This document shows, in pieces, positions 49,260 through 57,272 of a stretch of 64,000 bases of DNA. A program made the position numbers and the translations under genes. The notes under the pieces are model-generated. The model was not told the DNA's origin, did no database searches, and saw only the letters and a program-made list of their open reading frames with translations. Source of the stretch: Microbispora hainanensis (GTDB lineage Bacteria > Actinomycetota > Actinomycetes > Streptosporangiales > Streptosporangiaceae); NCBI RefSeq assembly GCF_036186745.1, contig NZ_CP108086.1:4030001-4094000 (forward strand). The letters are read 5' to 3'. Position 1 is the stretch's first letter, and the number at the start of each line of letters is the position of its first letter.

Positions 49260-51743
49260 TCAGGAGCAGGTGATGCCGTTGACGGTGAAGACGGCCGGGC
49301 TGACGTTGGATCCGGTGTAGGTGCCCTGGAAGCCGATCTGGATGGACTGCCCGGGGTTGATGGTCCTGTTCCAGTCGAGGTTGGCGGCGGTCACGTTCGC
49401 TCCGCTCTGGGTCCAGGTGGCCGACCAGCCCTGGGTGACCCGCTGGTTGCCGGGGAAGGTGAACCTCAGGGTCCAGCCGTCGAGCGGCGTCGTGCCGATG
49501 TTGGTGATCGTGACGGTCACGGTGAACCCGCCGCCCCAGTCGTTGGTCGTGTACGACACCCTGCACGCCCCCCCGGCCGAGGGAGACGGCGAGGGGGACG
49601 GCGACGGCGACGGGCTTGGCGAGGCGGACGGGCTGGGCGACGGCGACGGCGACGCGGAGGGGGACGCCGAGGGGGACGCGGAGGGGGACGCCGAGGGGGA
49701 CGCCGACGGGGACGGAGACGGGGAGACCGACGGCGAGGCGGACGGCGACGGGCTGGGGGAGGGCTCGACGCCGGGCGCCGTGCCCCAGATGAGGCGGCCG
49801 TCGTTGCCGTACAGCGTCATGTGGTCCGCGCCTTTGGCCGACCAGTCGTTGGACGGGTCCCACGTCGCGCCGTCGGCCACGCTGATGCGGAGCTGCACCT
49901 CGCGGCGATACTCCGACTGGCCGCCGGGGAAGATGAGCGTGCCGGTGCAGTCGACCTCGGCGTAGTAGGTGCGTCCCTCAAGCAGGTGCGGCCCGGTGGG
50001 CTGCTTGCACTGGGTGTAGGACGTGCTCACCGTGACCTGGCTCGCCGTGGTCGAGCCGTCCAGGGTGAAGTAGTAGCGGAACTTCGCCTTGTCGAGCACG
50101 GTCGCCGGCCAGGCCGACTTGTTGATGACGAACGTCTTGGCCGCCGTCTCCCGGCTCGTGTGGGTGATGGTCGGCTCCAGGTAGAACTCCGGACCGTCGG
50201 GCGTCTCGGTGGGCAGCGTGGCCAGGGGCGTGCCGCCGTACTCGCCGTAGAGCACGGCGAGCGAGCTGGTGATGCCGGAGTTGAAGTCGAGCGCGACCTC
50301 GTTCTTCACGTAGTCGCCGCGGCTGTCGGTGTAGGCGTCGGCGCCGTCGGGGCCGCCGACCAGCGCGCCGTACAGGATGTGCCTGCTGACGGCGGGCTCG
50401 CCGTCGGGACCGGCGTTGGTCCAGGAGCCGTGCGCGCCGCGGTGGTGCGGGTTGCGCGGCGGGTTGGTCCCGAAGCCGATCATGTAGCTGGAGTGGCGCG
50501 GGTTGTCGCCCAGCGCGTAGTCGATCTGCCGCTTGCCGAAGTCGTGATAGCGGGAGTACAGCGGGTCGCCGGAGCCGAGGAAGTCGGCGTACTTCAGCGC
50601 GACGAAGGCCGTGTTGGCGGCCATGCGCAGCGAGGCCCAGTAGAAGATGTACGCCAGGCCGCCGGGCGTGATCGTGCCCTTCTTGCCCTTGTATCCGACC
50701 GTCCAGTAGTCGAGATAGCGCTGGACGTCGTCCTTGTACTTCTGCTCGCCGGTCAGCTCGGCCATCTGCTCGTAGACGGCGTACTGCTTGTCGTTCCAGC
50801 CGAAGCCGAAGTTGAAGACCGGCACCTGCTGCCCGTTGCTGCCCGGGTCCTCCTGGGTGCCCATCTTCGGGTAGAACTCACGCGCCCGGTCGAGGTAGCT
50901 CGTGGTGCCGGTGGCCCGGTAGAGCCAGACGGAGGCCCAGGCCAGCTCGTCCCAGTACATCTTCGTGGCGCCCTCGACCTGCCCGCCCTCGCCCGTGGAG
51001 TTGTAGAACCCCTGCGCGGCGCTGACGCAGTTCACGTACGCCGTGTCGCGGCCGTTCGTCCCCTTGGTCGTGTCGGCGAACGTGAACAACTGCTTGGCGT
51101 GGGTGAGCAGCGTGTCGGCGTACGAGGGGTCGGTGGGCCGGAAGACGATCGAGGAGGCGGCCATCGCGGCGGCGGTCTCGGCGGCGACGTCGGTGCCCGG
51201 GCACGACGCGGTGATCTTGTAGACCGGCCGCTTGTGGCCCTTGGCCTCGACGGTCTCGGGTGCGCCCCAGTAGGAGTGGTCCTCGCCGCCATCGCCGACC
51301 TGGACGTACAGGACGTTCGGCTCGGGATGGGCGTTGATGAAGTAGTCGCCCGCCTGCCGGAGCGTGTTCAGCAGGTAGGGAAGCTGGCCCGAGCGCTCGT
51401 AGGCCGACCGGTAGTCCGCGCCGCCCCAGGCCAGCGTGGTGGTCATGGCCGCCATCGGGAAGCCGAACTTCACGTGGTCGCCCGCGTCGTAGAAGCCGCC
51501 GGACAGGTCCACCCCGGCGGACTTGCCGTCGTTGACGGTCGAGTCGGCCCGCCAGGTCACCCGGTTGGTGGAAGGGAGGTGCCCCGACTCCTGCGCCTCG
51601 TAGAACAGGAACGACTTCTGCAGCGCCTCACCGTAGTTGAAGGAGGCGGCGGCAACGGGGGTCGAAGTCGAGGTGACGGCCAGCAGGGCGCCGGCCAGTG
51701 CGGTCGCCGTGCTCGCGCTCAGCAGCCGTCGCGGTAGTCGCAT
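49260..51743 (-). CDS. Secreted GH9 cellulase (GH9-CBM3c-CBM2)
   Basis: An 827-residue cellulase: signal peptide (about 1-33), GH9 domain (about 34-490; Asp86/Asp89 in DAGDHVKFGFPM, acid Glu482 in NEVALDFNSG), CBM3c (about 513-658), a 60-residue Ser/Pro/Ala linker made of SPSA/SPSP repeats (about 660-723), and CBM2 (about 724-827). It lacks the FN3 module of its neighbour. GAGGGG precedes the ATG. It is the first gene of the operon. A 14-bp palindrome resembling the CebR/CelR operator lies 75 bp upstream, so induction by cellobiose through a LacI-type repressor is expected. Confidence 0.95.
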   Translation of the reverse strand: MRLPRRLLSASTATALAGALLAVTSTSTPVAAASFNYGEALQKSFLFYEAQESGHLPSTNRVTWRADSTVNDGKSAGVDLSGGFYDAGDHVKFGFPMAAMTTTLAWGGADYRSAYERSGQLPYLLNTLRQAGDYFINAHPEPNVLYVQVGDGGEDHSYWGAPETVEAKGHKRPVYKITASCPGTDVAAETAAAMAASSIVFRPTDPSYADTLLTHAKQLFTFADTTKGTNGRDTAYVNCVSAAQGFYNSTGEGGQVEGATKMYWDELAWASVWLYRATGTTSYLDRAREFYPKMGTQEDPGSNGQQVPVFNFGFGWNDKQYAVYEQMAELTGEQKYKDDVQRYLDYWTVGYKGKKGTITPGGLAYIFYWASLRMAANTAFVALKYADFLGSGDPLYSRYHDFGKRQIDYALGDNPRHSSYMIGFGTNPPRNPHHRGAHGSWTNAGPDGEPAVSRHILYGALVGGPDGADAYTDSRGDYVKNEVALDFNSGITSSLAVLYGEYGGTPLATLPTETPDGPEFYLEPTITHTSRETAAKTFVINKSAWPATVLDKAKFRYYFTLDGSTTASQVTVSTSYTQCKQPTGPHLLEGRTYYAEVDCTGTLIFPGGQSEYRREVQLRISVADGATWDPSNDWSAKGADHMTLYGNDGRLIWGTAPGVEPSPSPSPSASPSVSPSPSPSASPSASPSASPSASPSASPSPSPSPSASPSPSPSPSPSPSPSAGGACRVSYTTNDWGGGFTVTVTITNIGTTPLDGWTLRFTFPGNQRVTQGWSATWTQSGANVTAANLDWNRTINPGQSIQIGFQGTYTGSNVSPAVFTVNGITCS

Positions 51744-51772
51744 CACGTGCCCCTCGGAAAAGGACGACGGGC

Positions 51773-51793
51773 CGGCCCCGCCGTGCGGGGCCG
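51773..51793. promoter_or_regulatory. Hairpin in the leader of the cellulase operon
   Basis: CGGCCCCG and CGGGGCCG form a perfect 8-bp stem with a 5-base loop, 30 bp upstream of the first GH9 start codon. It could protect the mRNA 5' end or act as an attenuator. Confidence 0.4.
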
Positions 51794-51817
51794 CCCCGGA
51801 GACGGGCGGGACGATCT

Positions 51818-51831
51818 CGGGAGAGCTCCCG
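51818..51831. promoter_or_regulatory. CebR/CelR-like operator upstream of the GH9 operon
   Basis: CGGGAGAGCTCCCG matches the known actinomycete cellulase operator TGGGAGCGCTCCCA at 11 of 14 positions and keeps the GGGAG/CTCCC arms. Its place directly upstream of the operon supports regulation by a cellobiose-responsive LacI-family repressor, which is not encoded in this window. Confidence 0.6.
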
Positions 51832-52002
51832 CCCGGATGGTGCGTACATGAAGGGGCGCGATCCAAGCACGCTCCGGTCACGGAGTGATATGTCCAGTTC
51901 AGGAGGGTCGTGGCAGGTCGCGGCGTTGAAAATTTCAGGCCCCGCGCCGCTTTTCGGCTCCGCCTCGCTCTCACCCGCCTCGCTTTCATTCGCGCTGTGC
52001 GT

Positions 52003-52116
52003 TCACAGCAGCAGCATGAGCACCCCCACGAGGAGGATCGCGGCGACGACCAGGGTCACCACGAGCAACGCGGTGCTGCCGAACCGGCGGCGGATCAGTT
52101 TCGGGTTGTGTGCCAT
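52003..52116 (-). CDS. 37-residue single-pass membrane peptide
   Basis: A short frame starting MAHNPKLIRRRFGSTALLVV, with a basic N terminus and one strongly hydrophobic helix to the C terminus. A GAAAGGCG ribosome-binding-like sequence lies upstream. It follows the four-helix membrane protein by 25 bp on the same strand and probably belongs to the sigma-factor operon. Function is unknown; its size fits membrane-stress peptides or a small regulator. Confidence 0.55.
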   Translation of the reverse strand: MAHNPKLIRRRFGSTALLVVTLVVAAILLVGVLMLLL

Positions 52117-52141
52117 GGAGAGCGCCTTTCGCCTCGTCGGG

Positions 52142-52627
52142 TCAGTCTTCCGACGTGTGTGTCCGGAGTTCGCGGGCACGGCGCAGCAGCGCCGCCCGGC
52201 GGGCATGGGCGCGTACGGCCAGCACCAGAGCGGTCGCCACGAACAGGCCCCCGACCGACAGCACGGAGGCCAGGCCGGTGCCGCGCCGCACCGCCAGCGC
52301 GGCGAGTGCGGCGGTGGTGACCAGTGAGGCGGCCAGGGCGATCCACGCGGCGATCACCCGGTCGGTGGCGAACAGCGGCACCCGGCGCGTGAGCAGCCAT
52401 CCGCCGTAGACCGCCCAGGCCAGGCATACGACGGTGAGAAGGGCGAACATCGCCTGCGTACGGCCGGGCAGCGGGCCGGGCTCGCCGCCCCACAGGACGG
52501 CCATGAAGACCGTGCCGGACAGCCCGGTCAGCAGCGCCGTCACCGCGCGGATGCGCCTGGCGGGGGACAACGCGGGTTCGAGTCGCTCGATCAGCTCCCG
52601 GGCCGACAGCCGCGGCTCCTCGGTCAT
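52142..52627 (-). CDS. Four-helix membrane protein coupled to ECF sigma factor
   Basis: A 161-residue protein: a cytoplasmic N-terminal segment (about 1-30, LSARELIERLEPALSPARR) followed by four transmembrane helices and a basic Arg-rich tail (about 140-161). Its ATG overlaps the stop codon of the sigma-factor gene (ATGA). Position and topology suggest an anti-sigma factor, but no zinc-binding HxxxCxxC anti-sigma motif is present. It may be an unconventional anti-sigma protein or simply an operon partner. Confidence 0.75.
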   Translation of the reverse strand: MTEEPRLSARELIERLEPALSPARRIRAVTALLTGLSGTVFMAVLWGGEPGPLPGRTQAMFALLTVVCLAWAVYGGWLLTRRVPLFATDRVIAAWIALAASLVTTAALAALAVRRGTGLASVLSVGGLFVATALVLAVRAHARRAALLRRARELRTHTSED

Positions 52628-53160
52628 GGCCGGTATCCCTTCTTCTCCAGGTGCGCGCGCAACAGGCGACGGGCGCGATTGAGCCGCGACTTGACCGTCC
52701 CGGCGGGGATCTCGCAGATCTGCGCGCAGTCCTCCACCGAGAGGTCCTGCAGGTAGAACAGGACGAGGATCTCCCGCTCCGGCATGGGCAGGCCCGACAG
52801 CAGGCTCACCAGCTCGGCGCGGTCCACCGCGGCGTCCACGGGGTCGTCGACGATCACGTCGCCGGCCGCCAGGGCCTCGTGCGCGTGCTCGTGTTCCCTG
52901 GCGTACTGGCCGCGCAGGCGGTCGGTGACCGACCGGCGCGCGATGGTGAACAGCCAGGGCGCGAACCGGGCGGGTTCCCGCAACCGGGGCAGGCCGCGGA
53001 TCACGGCCAGCCAGATCTCCTGGGTCACGTCGTCGGCCCGCTCGGCGTCGAGCATGCGCCGCACGTAGGTCCACACGGGCATCCGCCAGCGGGCCACCAG
53101 CTCGGCCAGGGCCGCGCGCTCGCCCAGTTGGGCGCGCACCACCAGCAGCTCGTCGGTCAT
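52624..53160 (-). CDS. RNA polymerase ECF-type sigma factor
   Basis: A 178-residue group 4 sigma factor. Region 2 spans about 10-85 (DDVTQEIWLAVIRGL, FAPWLFTIARR) and region 4 about 115-170 (LPMPEREILVLFYLQDLSVE, IPAGTVKSRLNRARRLLR). GGGAGG precedes the ATG; a longer frame adds 34 unlikely residues. It is co-translated with a membrane protein. Its target promoters are unknown. Confidence 0.92.
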   Translation of the reverse strand: MTDELLVVRAQLGERAALAELVARWRMPVWTYVRRMLDAERADDVTQEIWLAVIRGLPRLREPARFAPWLFTIARRSVTDRLRGQYAREHEHAHEALAAGDVIVDDPVDAAVDRAELVSLLSGLPMPEREILVLFYLQDLSVEDCAQICEIPAGTVKSRLNRARRLLRAHLEKKGYRP

Positions 53161-53321
53161 CTCGTCCTCCCGTCTTACTGCACAGTCGGACGAGAGGCCA
53201 GGCAGGTTCACGCCGTCGCGGCCGGACGCCTGCGTGACATCCGGCCGCGAGTGATCACGCACGCGGGTCGTGCCGGGACCCGGCGCGTCGAGTTCGCCCT
53301 ACGGGCGGTGGCGCGAAGCGG

Positions 53322-53771
53322 CTACGCCTGGGCCTGCGCCGGTGCGGGGGCGTACGTCTCGGTCTCCTGGTGCCGCATCCGGTGGATCAGCGTGTCCAGC
53401 GCCCAGGCGCCGGGTCCGAAGATCACGATGAGGAAGAACGACCAGCAGAACATCGCCGCCGCCTCGCCGCCGTTCAGGATCGGGAACAGGCCCTGCGGCG
53501 CGTGGACGACGAAATACGCGTACGCCATCGAGCCGGAGCACAGCAGCGCGCTGACGCGGGTGAGCAGCCCGACGATGACGAGCGTCCCGAAGACCAGCTG
53601 GATCGCCGCCGCCCACCAGCCCGGCCACGTGCCGAACGCCAGGGCCTGACCGGTGCCGCGGTTGCCGCCCAGCACACCGAAGATCGTCGCCACGCCGTGG
53701 CAGACGAACAGCAGTCCCATCACGATGCGGAAAAGCGAGAGGACTGGTCCCCTGAACTGGTCCGTTTTCAT
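53322..53771 (-). CDS. DoxX-family membrane protein
   Basis: A 149-residue protein with four transmembrane helices and the DoxX signature (FRIVMGLLFVCHGVATIFG at the start, GGEAAAMFCWSFFLIVIFGPG towards the end). The C-terminal tail contains a PAPAQAQA repeat. Family members are linked to oxidoreductases and oxidative-stress complexes in actinobacteria. It lies 161 bp upstream of the sigma-factor gene on the same strand. Confidence 0.9.
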   Translation of the reverse strand: MKTDQFRGPVLSLFRIVMGLLFVCHGVATIFGVLGGNRGTGQALAFGTWPGWWAAAIQLVFGTLVIVGLLTRVSALLCSGSMAYAYFVVHAPQGLFPILNGGEAAAMFCWSFFLIVIFGPGAWALDTLIHRMRHQETETYAPAPAQAQA

Positions 53772-54327
53772 CTGATCACCTTCTTGTCGTGTCGGCCGTA
53801 CGGGCCGCGCCGCATGCGCGCGGACGTGATCCGGCCGGCCGACGGGAACGCGCCGGAAAACCGGGACCCGGCGAAAGGGAAAGGGGAAACTCCGGCCGCC
53901 GCCTATTCGCAGTCATGGCGAAGTAAATAGGCCGGTATTTCCTGCGTTCCGTGGCTCACATTGTCGGCGGATTGGACGTCCGGCAGCGCGAAGCCGCGCG
54001 GTTGTGCGAGCAAAGGACCCAGAACCGCTGGTAAAAAGGCCGAGATAAGCAGCGTCGTCGCTGACGGCTTCGGCGGTTCGCCCGTGGGCCACGTGGCCGC
54101 GCCACGCTTATTCAACGGCGAATACGCGCTGGCGGCGCAGTCCCAAGAATGCTGACCGGGATCTGACAAGTCAAGAGTTCAAGTAATCCTCTGTCAGGAA
54201 ACGGCGACAGCATGTGGTCGAATCCGCGACGCCACCCCGGTCACCTGCCGGTTCTCCGGGCACGCGGACGGTCCGGCTGCGAGAGGCGGCATGAAACTTT
54301 CTCGCATCCGCCGGGAACCCGTCGGCG
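53772..54327. other. Intergenic region without a convincing gene
   Basis: This stretch lies between the end of the lysR gene and the start of doxX. Its middle (about 53890-54190) is clearly poorer in G+C than the rest of the window. Short open frames occur on both strands, but they lack typical third-position GC bias, good ribosome-binding sites or recognisable products. It may hold the doxX promoter and relic DNA. Confidence 0.4.
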
Positions 54328-55224
54328 CTACCTCGTCCAGAGGCACTCCTGCGCCGTGCGCACGAGTGCCATCAACCCGGCCGACAGCCGTTCGCCCCGC
54401 CACGCGAGCGCGTACGTCAGGCGCAGGTCGCCCGCGTCCAGAGGGACGAAGGCGACGTCGTCCCTGCGGACGGACGCCACGACCAGGGAGGGCGTGGGCA
54501 GCAGGCCGACGCCCGCCGCGACGAGGTCGAGCGCGGCGGCGAAGTCGTCGATCTCGTCGGCCACCACGTGCTGCCGGTGCGGTCCGATCCGGGCGGCGAG
54601 CCGCGCCCACATCCCGCCGGGCGGGCGTTCACGCGGCAGCAGGACGCGGTGGCGCGCGAGCCGTTCGGGCTGCAGGCGGGGCAGGCCGGCGAGCGGGTCC
54701 CCGGCCGGCACGGCCAGATGCCCGACGGGCACGTGGAAACGGGCGGCGGTGGTCAGCTCGCGCGGGAAGGGAGCGGCGATTATGGCCGCGGTCACCTCGC
54801 CGGCGGCGAGGGCGGCCAGGGCGGCGGCCCGGCCGGCCGGGCGCAGCTCCACCTCGGCCGGGGGATCATGGCGTGCCATCCGGCGGGCGATCCGCGCCGC
54901 GAGGCCGCCGGCCGGCGGGGGATAGGCCAGGCGGACGGCGGCGCCCTCCGGCGACGCGAGCCGCCTCGCCTCGGCCGAGAAGGCCGCAACCGACTCCAGC
55001 AGCGCCTCGGCGTACGGCAGCAGCGCCTTGCCGGCCGGTGACAGGCGGACCTCCCGGCTGGTCCGCTCGAACAGGCGGACCCCGAGCGCGCGTTCGAGAC
55101 GGCCGACGGCCTGGCTCGCGGCGGGCTGGGAGACGCCCAGCTCGGCGGCGGCGCGGGAGAAGCTGAGATGCCGGGCGACGAGGGCGAAGCAGCCGATGTC
55201 GCGCAGCGGCGGGCCGGAGTCCAC
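54328..55224 (-). CDS. LysR-family transcriptional regulator
   Basis: A 298-residue regulator: N-terminal winged helix (FALVARHLSFSRAAAELGVS, QPAASQAVGRLERALG) and a periplasmic-binding-like effector domain. The GTG at 55224 gives the expected family length; the frame remains open far upstream without homology. The ribosome-binding site is weak. It starts 17 bp after the SnoaL-like gene, so the two are probably co-transcribed. Target and ligand are unknown. Confidence 0.85.
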   Translation of the reverse strand: MDSGPPLRDIGCFALVARHLSFSRAAAELGVSQPAASQAVGRLERALGVRLFERTSREVRLSPAGKALLPYAEALLESVAAFSAEARRLASPEGAAVRLAYPPPAGGLAARIARRMARHDPPAEVELRPAGRAAALAALAAGEVTAAIIAAPFPRELTTAARFHVPVGHLAVPAGDPLAGLPRLQPERLARHRVLLPRERPPGGMWARLAARIGPHRQHVVADEIDDFAAALDLVAAGVGLLPTPSLVVASVRRDDVAFVPLDAGDLRLTYALAWRGERLSAGLMALVRTAQECLWTR

Positions 55225-55241
55225 GCTCCAGTATGGGGAGA

Positions 55242-55679
55242 TCAGGCGGTCTTGCGCAGACGCAGGTGGCAGCCCGTCTGACGGTAGAACGCCAGCTGGT
55301 CGTAGTAGATCCGCCCGCTGGCGAACAGGCCGTCGTCGTCGAGCGTGTAGGCGGCCGCCGCCTGGAGGATCACGCGGCGGCCGGTGCCCATGACCTCCGC
55401 GCCGCCCGGCAGTTGCAGCACCCCGGTGTGGGTGCCACTGAACGTCCACTCTGTGATGATGGTGTCGCCGAGGGCGGCCCGCGAGGTGGTCTCGTTGTGC
55501 GTGTCGGGGAACGCCGTGAAGAGCTGCTGGTAGTACCAGCCGATCTGCTCGTGCCCCTCCAGCACCCCCGCGGGCGTGACGAACACGGCCCCCGGGCTGT
55601 AGCAGCGAAGCACTCGCTCCTCGTCCTGGGAGCTGATCGCGTCGATGAGCGCGTCGAGCAGCGCGCTGATCTCGGTCAT
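55242..55679 (-). CDS. SnoaL-like / NTF2-fold protein
   Basis: A 145-residue protein of the NTF2-like superfamily, with the SnoaL-type pattern LLDALIDAISSQDEERVLRC, EQIGWYYQQLFTAFPD and WTFSGTHTGVLQLPG. Relatives include polyketide ester cyclases, epoxide hydrolases and many proteins of unknown function. There are no polyketide genes nearby. The downstream lysR gene may regulate it. Confidence 0.82.
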   Translation of the reverse strand: MTEISALLDALIDAISSQDEERVLRCYSPGAVFVTPAGVLEGHEQIGWYYQQLFTAFPDTHNETTSRAALGDTIITEWTFSGTHTGVLQLPGGAEVMGTGRRVILQAAAAYTLDDDGLFASGRIYYDQLAFYRQTGCHLRLRKTA

Positions 55680-55783
55680 ACGCCTCCCATTCCCGTCCTG
55701 GAACTCCTACCCGCGGGAACGGGTGGCGACGCAGGCCCACAGCGCACCGGGGCGGGGGCCGTACGCTGCCCTGACGCAACGGT

Positions 55784-56008
55784 TGCTCGGGGAAACACGG
55801 CCATCGGCACCATCAGGCCGTCCACCTGCGGGTGGACCTGGCCGCGGTGTACCTGTCCACAGGCCACCATCTGGAGGCCGCCGAGGAGGCGCTGCCGGGC
55901 CTGGACGACGACGCCGCGGACGGCTTCACCACCCTCGACGAGATCGACGCCGCCGAAGAGGCCGCCCGTCTGCACGCCGACATCAGGTCGGCGCTCGAAG
56001 GGAACTGA
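55784..56008 (+). pseudogene. Orphan C-terminal gene fragment
   Basis: An open frame ends at 56008 and encodes LRVDLAAVYLSTGHHLEAAE, then LDEIDAAEEAARLHADIRSA, a helical tetratricopeptide-like segment with clear GC codon bias. It has no start codon or ribosome-binding site and is closed upstream by a stop at 55772. It looks like the tail of a deleted helical protein; the parent family is not identified. Confidence 0.35.
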
Positions 56009-56019
56009 AGCGGCGGCAC

Positions 56020-56048
56020 GAGCCCCGGACCGCGCCGGTCCGAGGCTC
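56020..56048. terminator. Bidirectional hairpin terminator
   Basis: GGACCG/CGGTCC (6 bp, 3-base loop) is extended by GAGCC/GGCTC after a small internal loop. It lies 12 bp beyond the sulfonate operon's last stop codon and just after the plus-strand gene fragment. Confidence 0.6.
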
Positions 56049-56060
56049 TGCCCCGTGCGC

Positions 56061-57248
56061 CTAGGGGGCGCCCTTGATGTGTCGGAGGAGGTCGTCCGGC
56101 AGGTCGCCGTCCAGCAGGTGGCGGAGGGTGACCTGCTCCAGCATCGATTCGAGGCTCCGCTGGAGGGCGACCCAGACGTCCCGCAGCGGTCGGGCGTCGC
56201 CGGTGTAGGCGAGGTCGCCGGGGGCGCCGCCCTGGACGGCCGCCAGCGGGCCCTCCACCGCCCGCATCACGTCGGCGACCGAGATCGACTCGGCGGGGCG
56301 CGCCAGCCAGTAGCCGCCCTCGCATCCGCGCTGGCTGTGGACGAGCCCTGCCTGGCGCAGCGAGCCGAGCAAGCCGTTGAGGAAGGTGAGCGGGATGTCC
56401 TGGGCCCTGGCGATCGTCTCGCACTTGGTCGGGGTGTCGCCCGTCCCCGCGAGGTGGATCGCGGCGCGGACGGCGTAGTCGGAACGGGCGGAGATATTCA
56501 TGACGCTCGGACGCCACGCGCCCGACGCGGCGCGCTGGGGGCGCTGGGCGGGGGTGCTTCGCCCGCCCAGCGATTCGAGGAACAGGACGATGCGGGCCGC
56601 GACGCTGCGGTGGTCCTTGTCGTTCAGCACGTCGTGCGCGCCGCCCGGGGTGACCACCAGGGTCGCGGACGGGTGCCGCCGGACGAGCGCCTTCACGGGG
56701 CGGACGGGCGCGATCATGTCGGCCTCGCCGTGCAGCACCAGGGTCGGCAGCCGCGGGAGCCGCCACGCGGGCGGCGGCGGGTCGAGCGGTTCGTCCAGGG
56801 CGCCCCAGCGGAACCCCGGGTCGCGGGACAGCAGGGCGGTGTGCACCCCGCACGCGGTCCGGGCGGTGAGCTCGGCGTCCTGGTCGAGGGGCGGGCGGTC
56901 CGGCGGGCCGAGCGGGAGGCCCGCCAGGATGAGCCCGGCGATCGCGGCCGGGCGGTGCTCGGCGAGCCGCGCCGCCGCGAGGGCGCCGCTGTCGGAGCCA
57001 GCGAGGACGCGCGGGGCCGTGTCGTCCGGCCCGAACAGGGCGCTGAGGTCGGGCGGCCCCGCGTCCAGGGCGGGGGCGACGACGGTGTAGCCGTCGCCGC
57101 TCAGGCGCTTGCCGAGCCGGTCGTACAGCCGGGGGTGCTCGCCGCGGCCGTGCAGGAGGACGACGGTGCCCCGAGAGGGGCCGCCCGGCGCCCACCGCGC
57201 CGTTTCCGGCGCGGTGGCGCGCGGGGAGTCGTCGATGGTTCGTGACAT
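56061..57248 (-). CDS. Alpha/beta-hydrolase fused in frame to Rrf2-family regulator
   Basis: One uninterrupted frame of 395 codons with two parts. Residues about 1-235 are an alpha/beta-hydrolase (VVLLHGRGEHPRLYDRLG; nucleophile-elbow position reads AGSDSGALA; LVLHGEADMIAPV; final His in GGAHDVLND). Residues 250-395 are a complete Rrf2-type winged-helix regulator starting MNISARSDYAVRAAIHLAG. No stop codon separates them. An internal ATG at 56501 could give a separate 146-residue Rrf2 protein, but there is no ribosome-binding site before it. The Rrf2 part lacks the three cysteines of IscR-type cluster binding and so resembles sulfur-responsive CymR-type members. It closes the sulfonate operon, consistent with control of sulfur scavenging. 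Confidence 0.8.
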   Translation of the reverse strand: MSRTIDDSPRATAPETARWAPGGPSRGTVVLLHGRGEHPRLYDRLGKRLSGDGYTVVAPALDAGPPDLSALFGPDDTAPRVLAGSDSGALAAARLAEHRPAAIAGLILAGLPLGPPDRPPLDQDAELTARTACGVHTALLSRDPGFRWGALDEPLDPPPPAWRLPRLPTLVLHGEADMIAPVRPVKALVRRHPSATLVVTPGGAHDVLNDKDHRSVAARIVLFLESLGGRSTPAQRPQRAASGAWRPSVMNISARSDYAVRAAIHLAGTGDTPTKCETIARAQDIPLTFLNGLLGSLRQAGLVHSQRGCEGGYWLARPAESISVADVMRAVEGPLAAVQGGAPGDLAYTGDARPLRDVWVALQRSLESMLEQVTLRHLLDGDLPDDLLRHIKGAP

Positions 57249-57272
57249 GGTGCTCCTTGCGGATCTGGGCGG

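Noticed and set aside
49575-49765. Independent short-repeat element
   Set aside because: These repeats encode the Ser/Pro/Ala linker of the GH9 enzyme, which is normal for secreted cellulases.
53903-54169. Possible 88-residue gene in the doxX upstream region
   Set aside because: Poor codon bias, no ribosome-binding site and no recognisable product; competing frames of similar length occur on the other strand.
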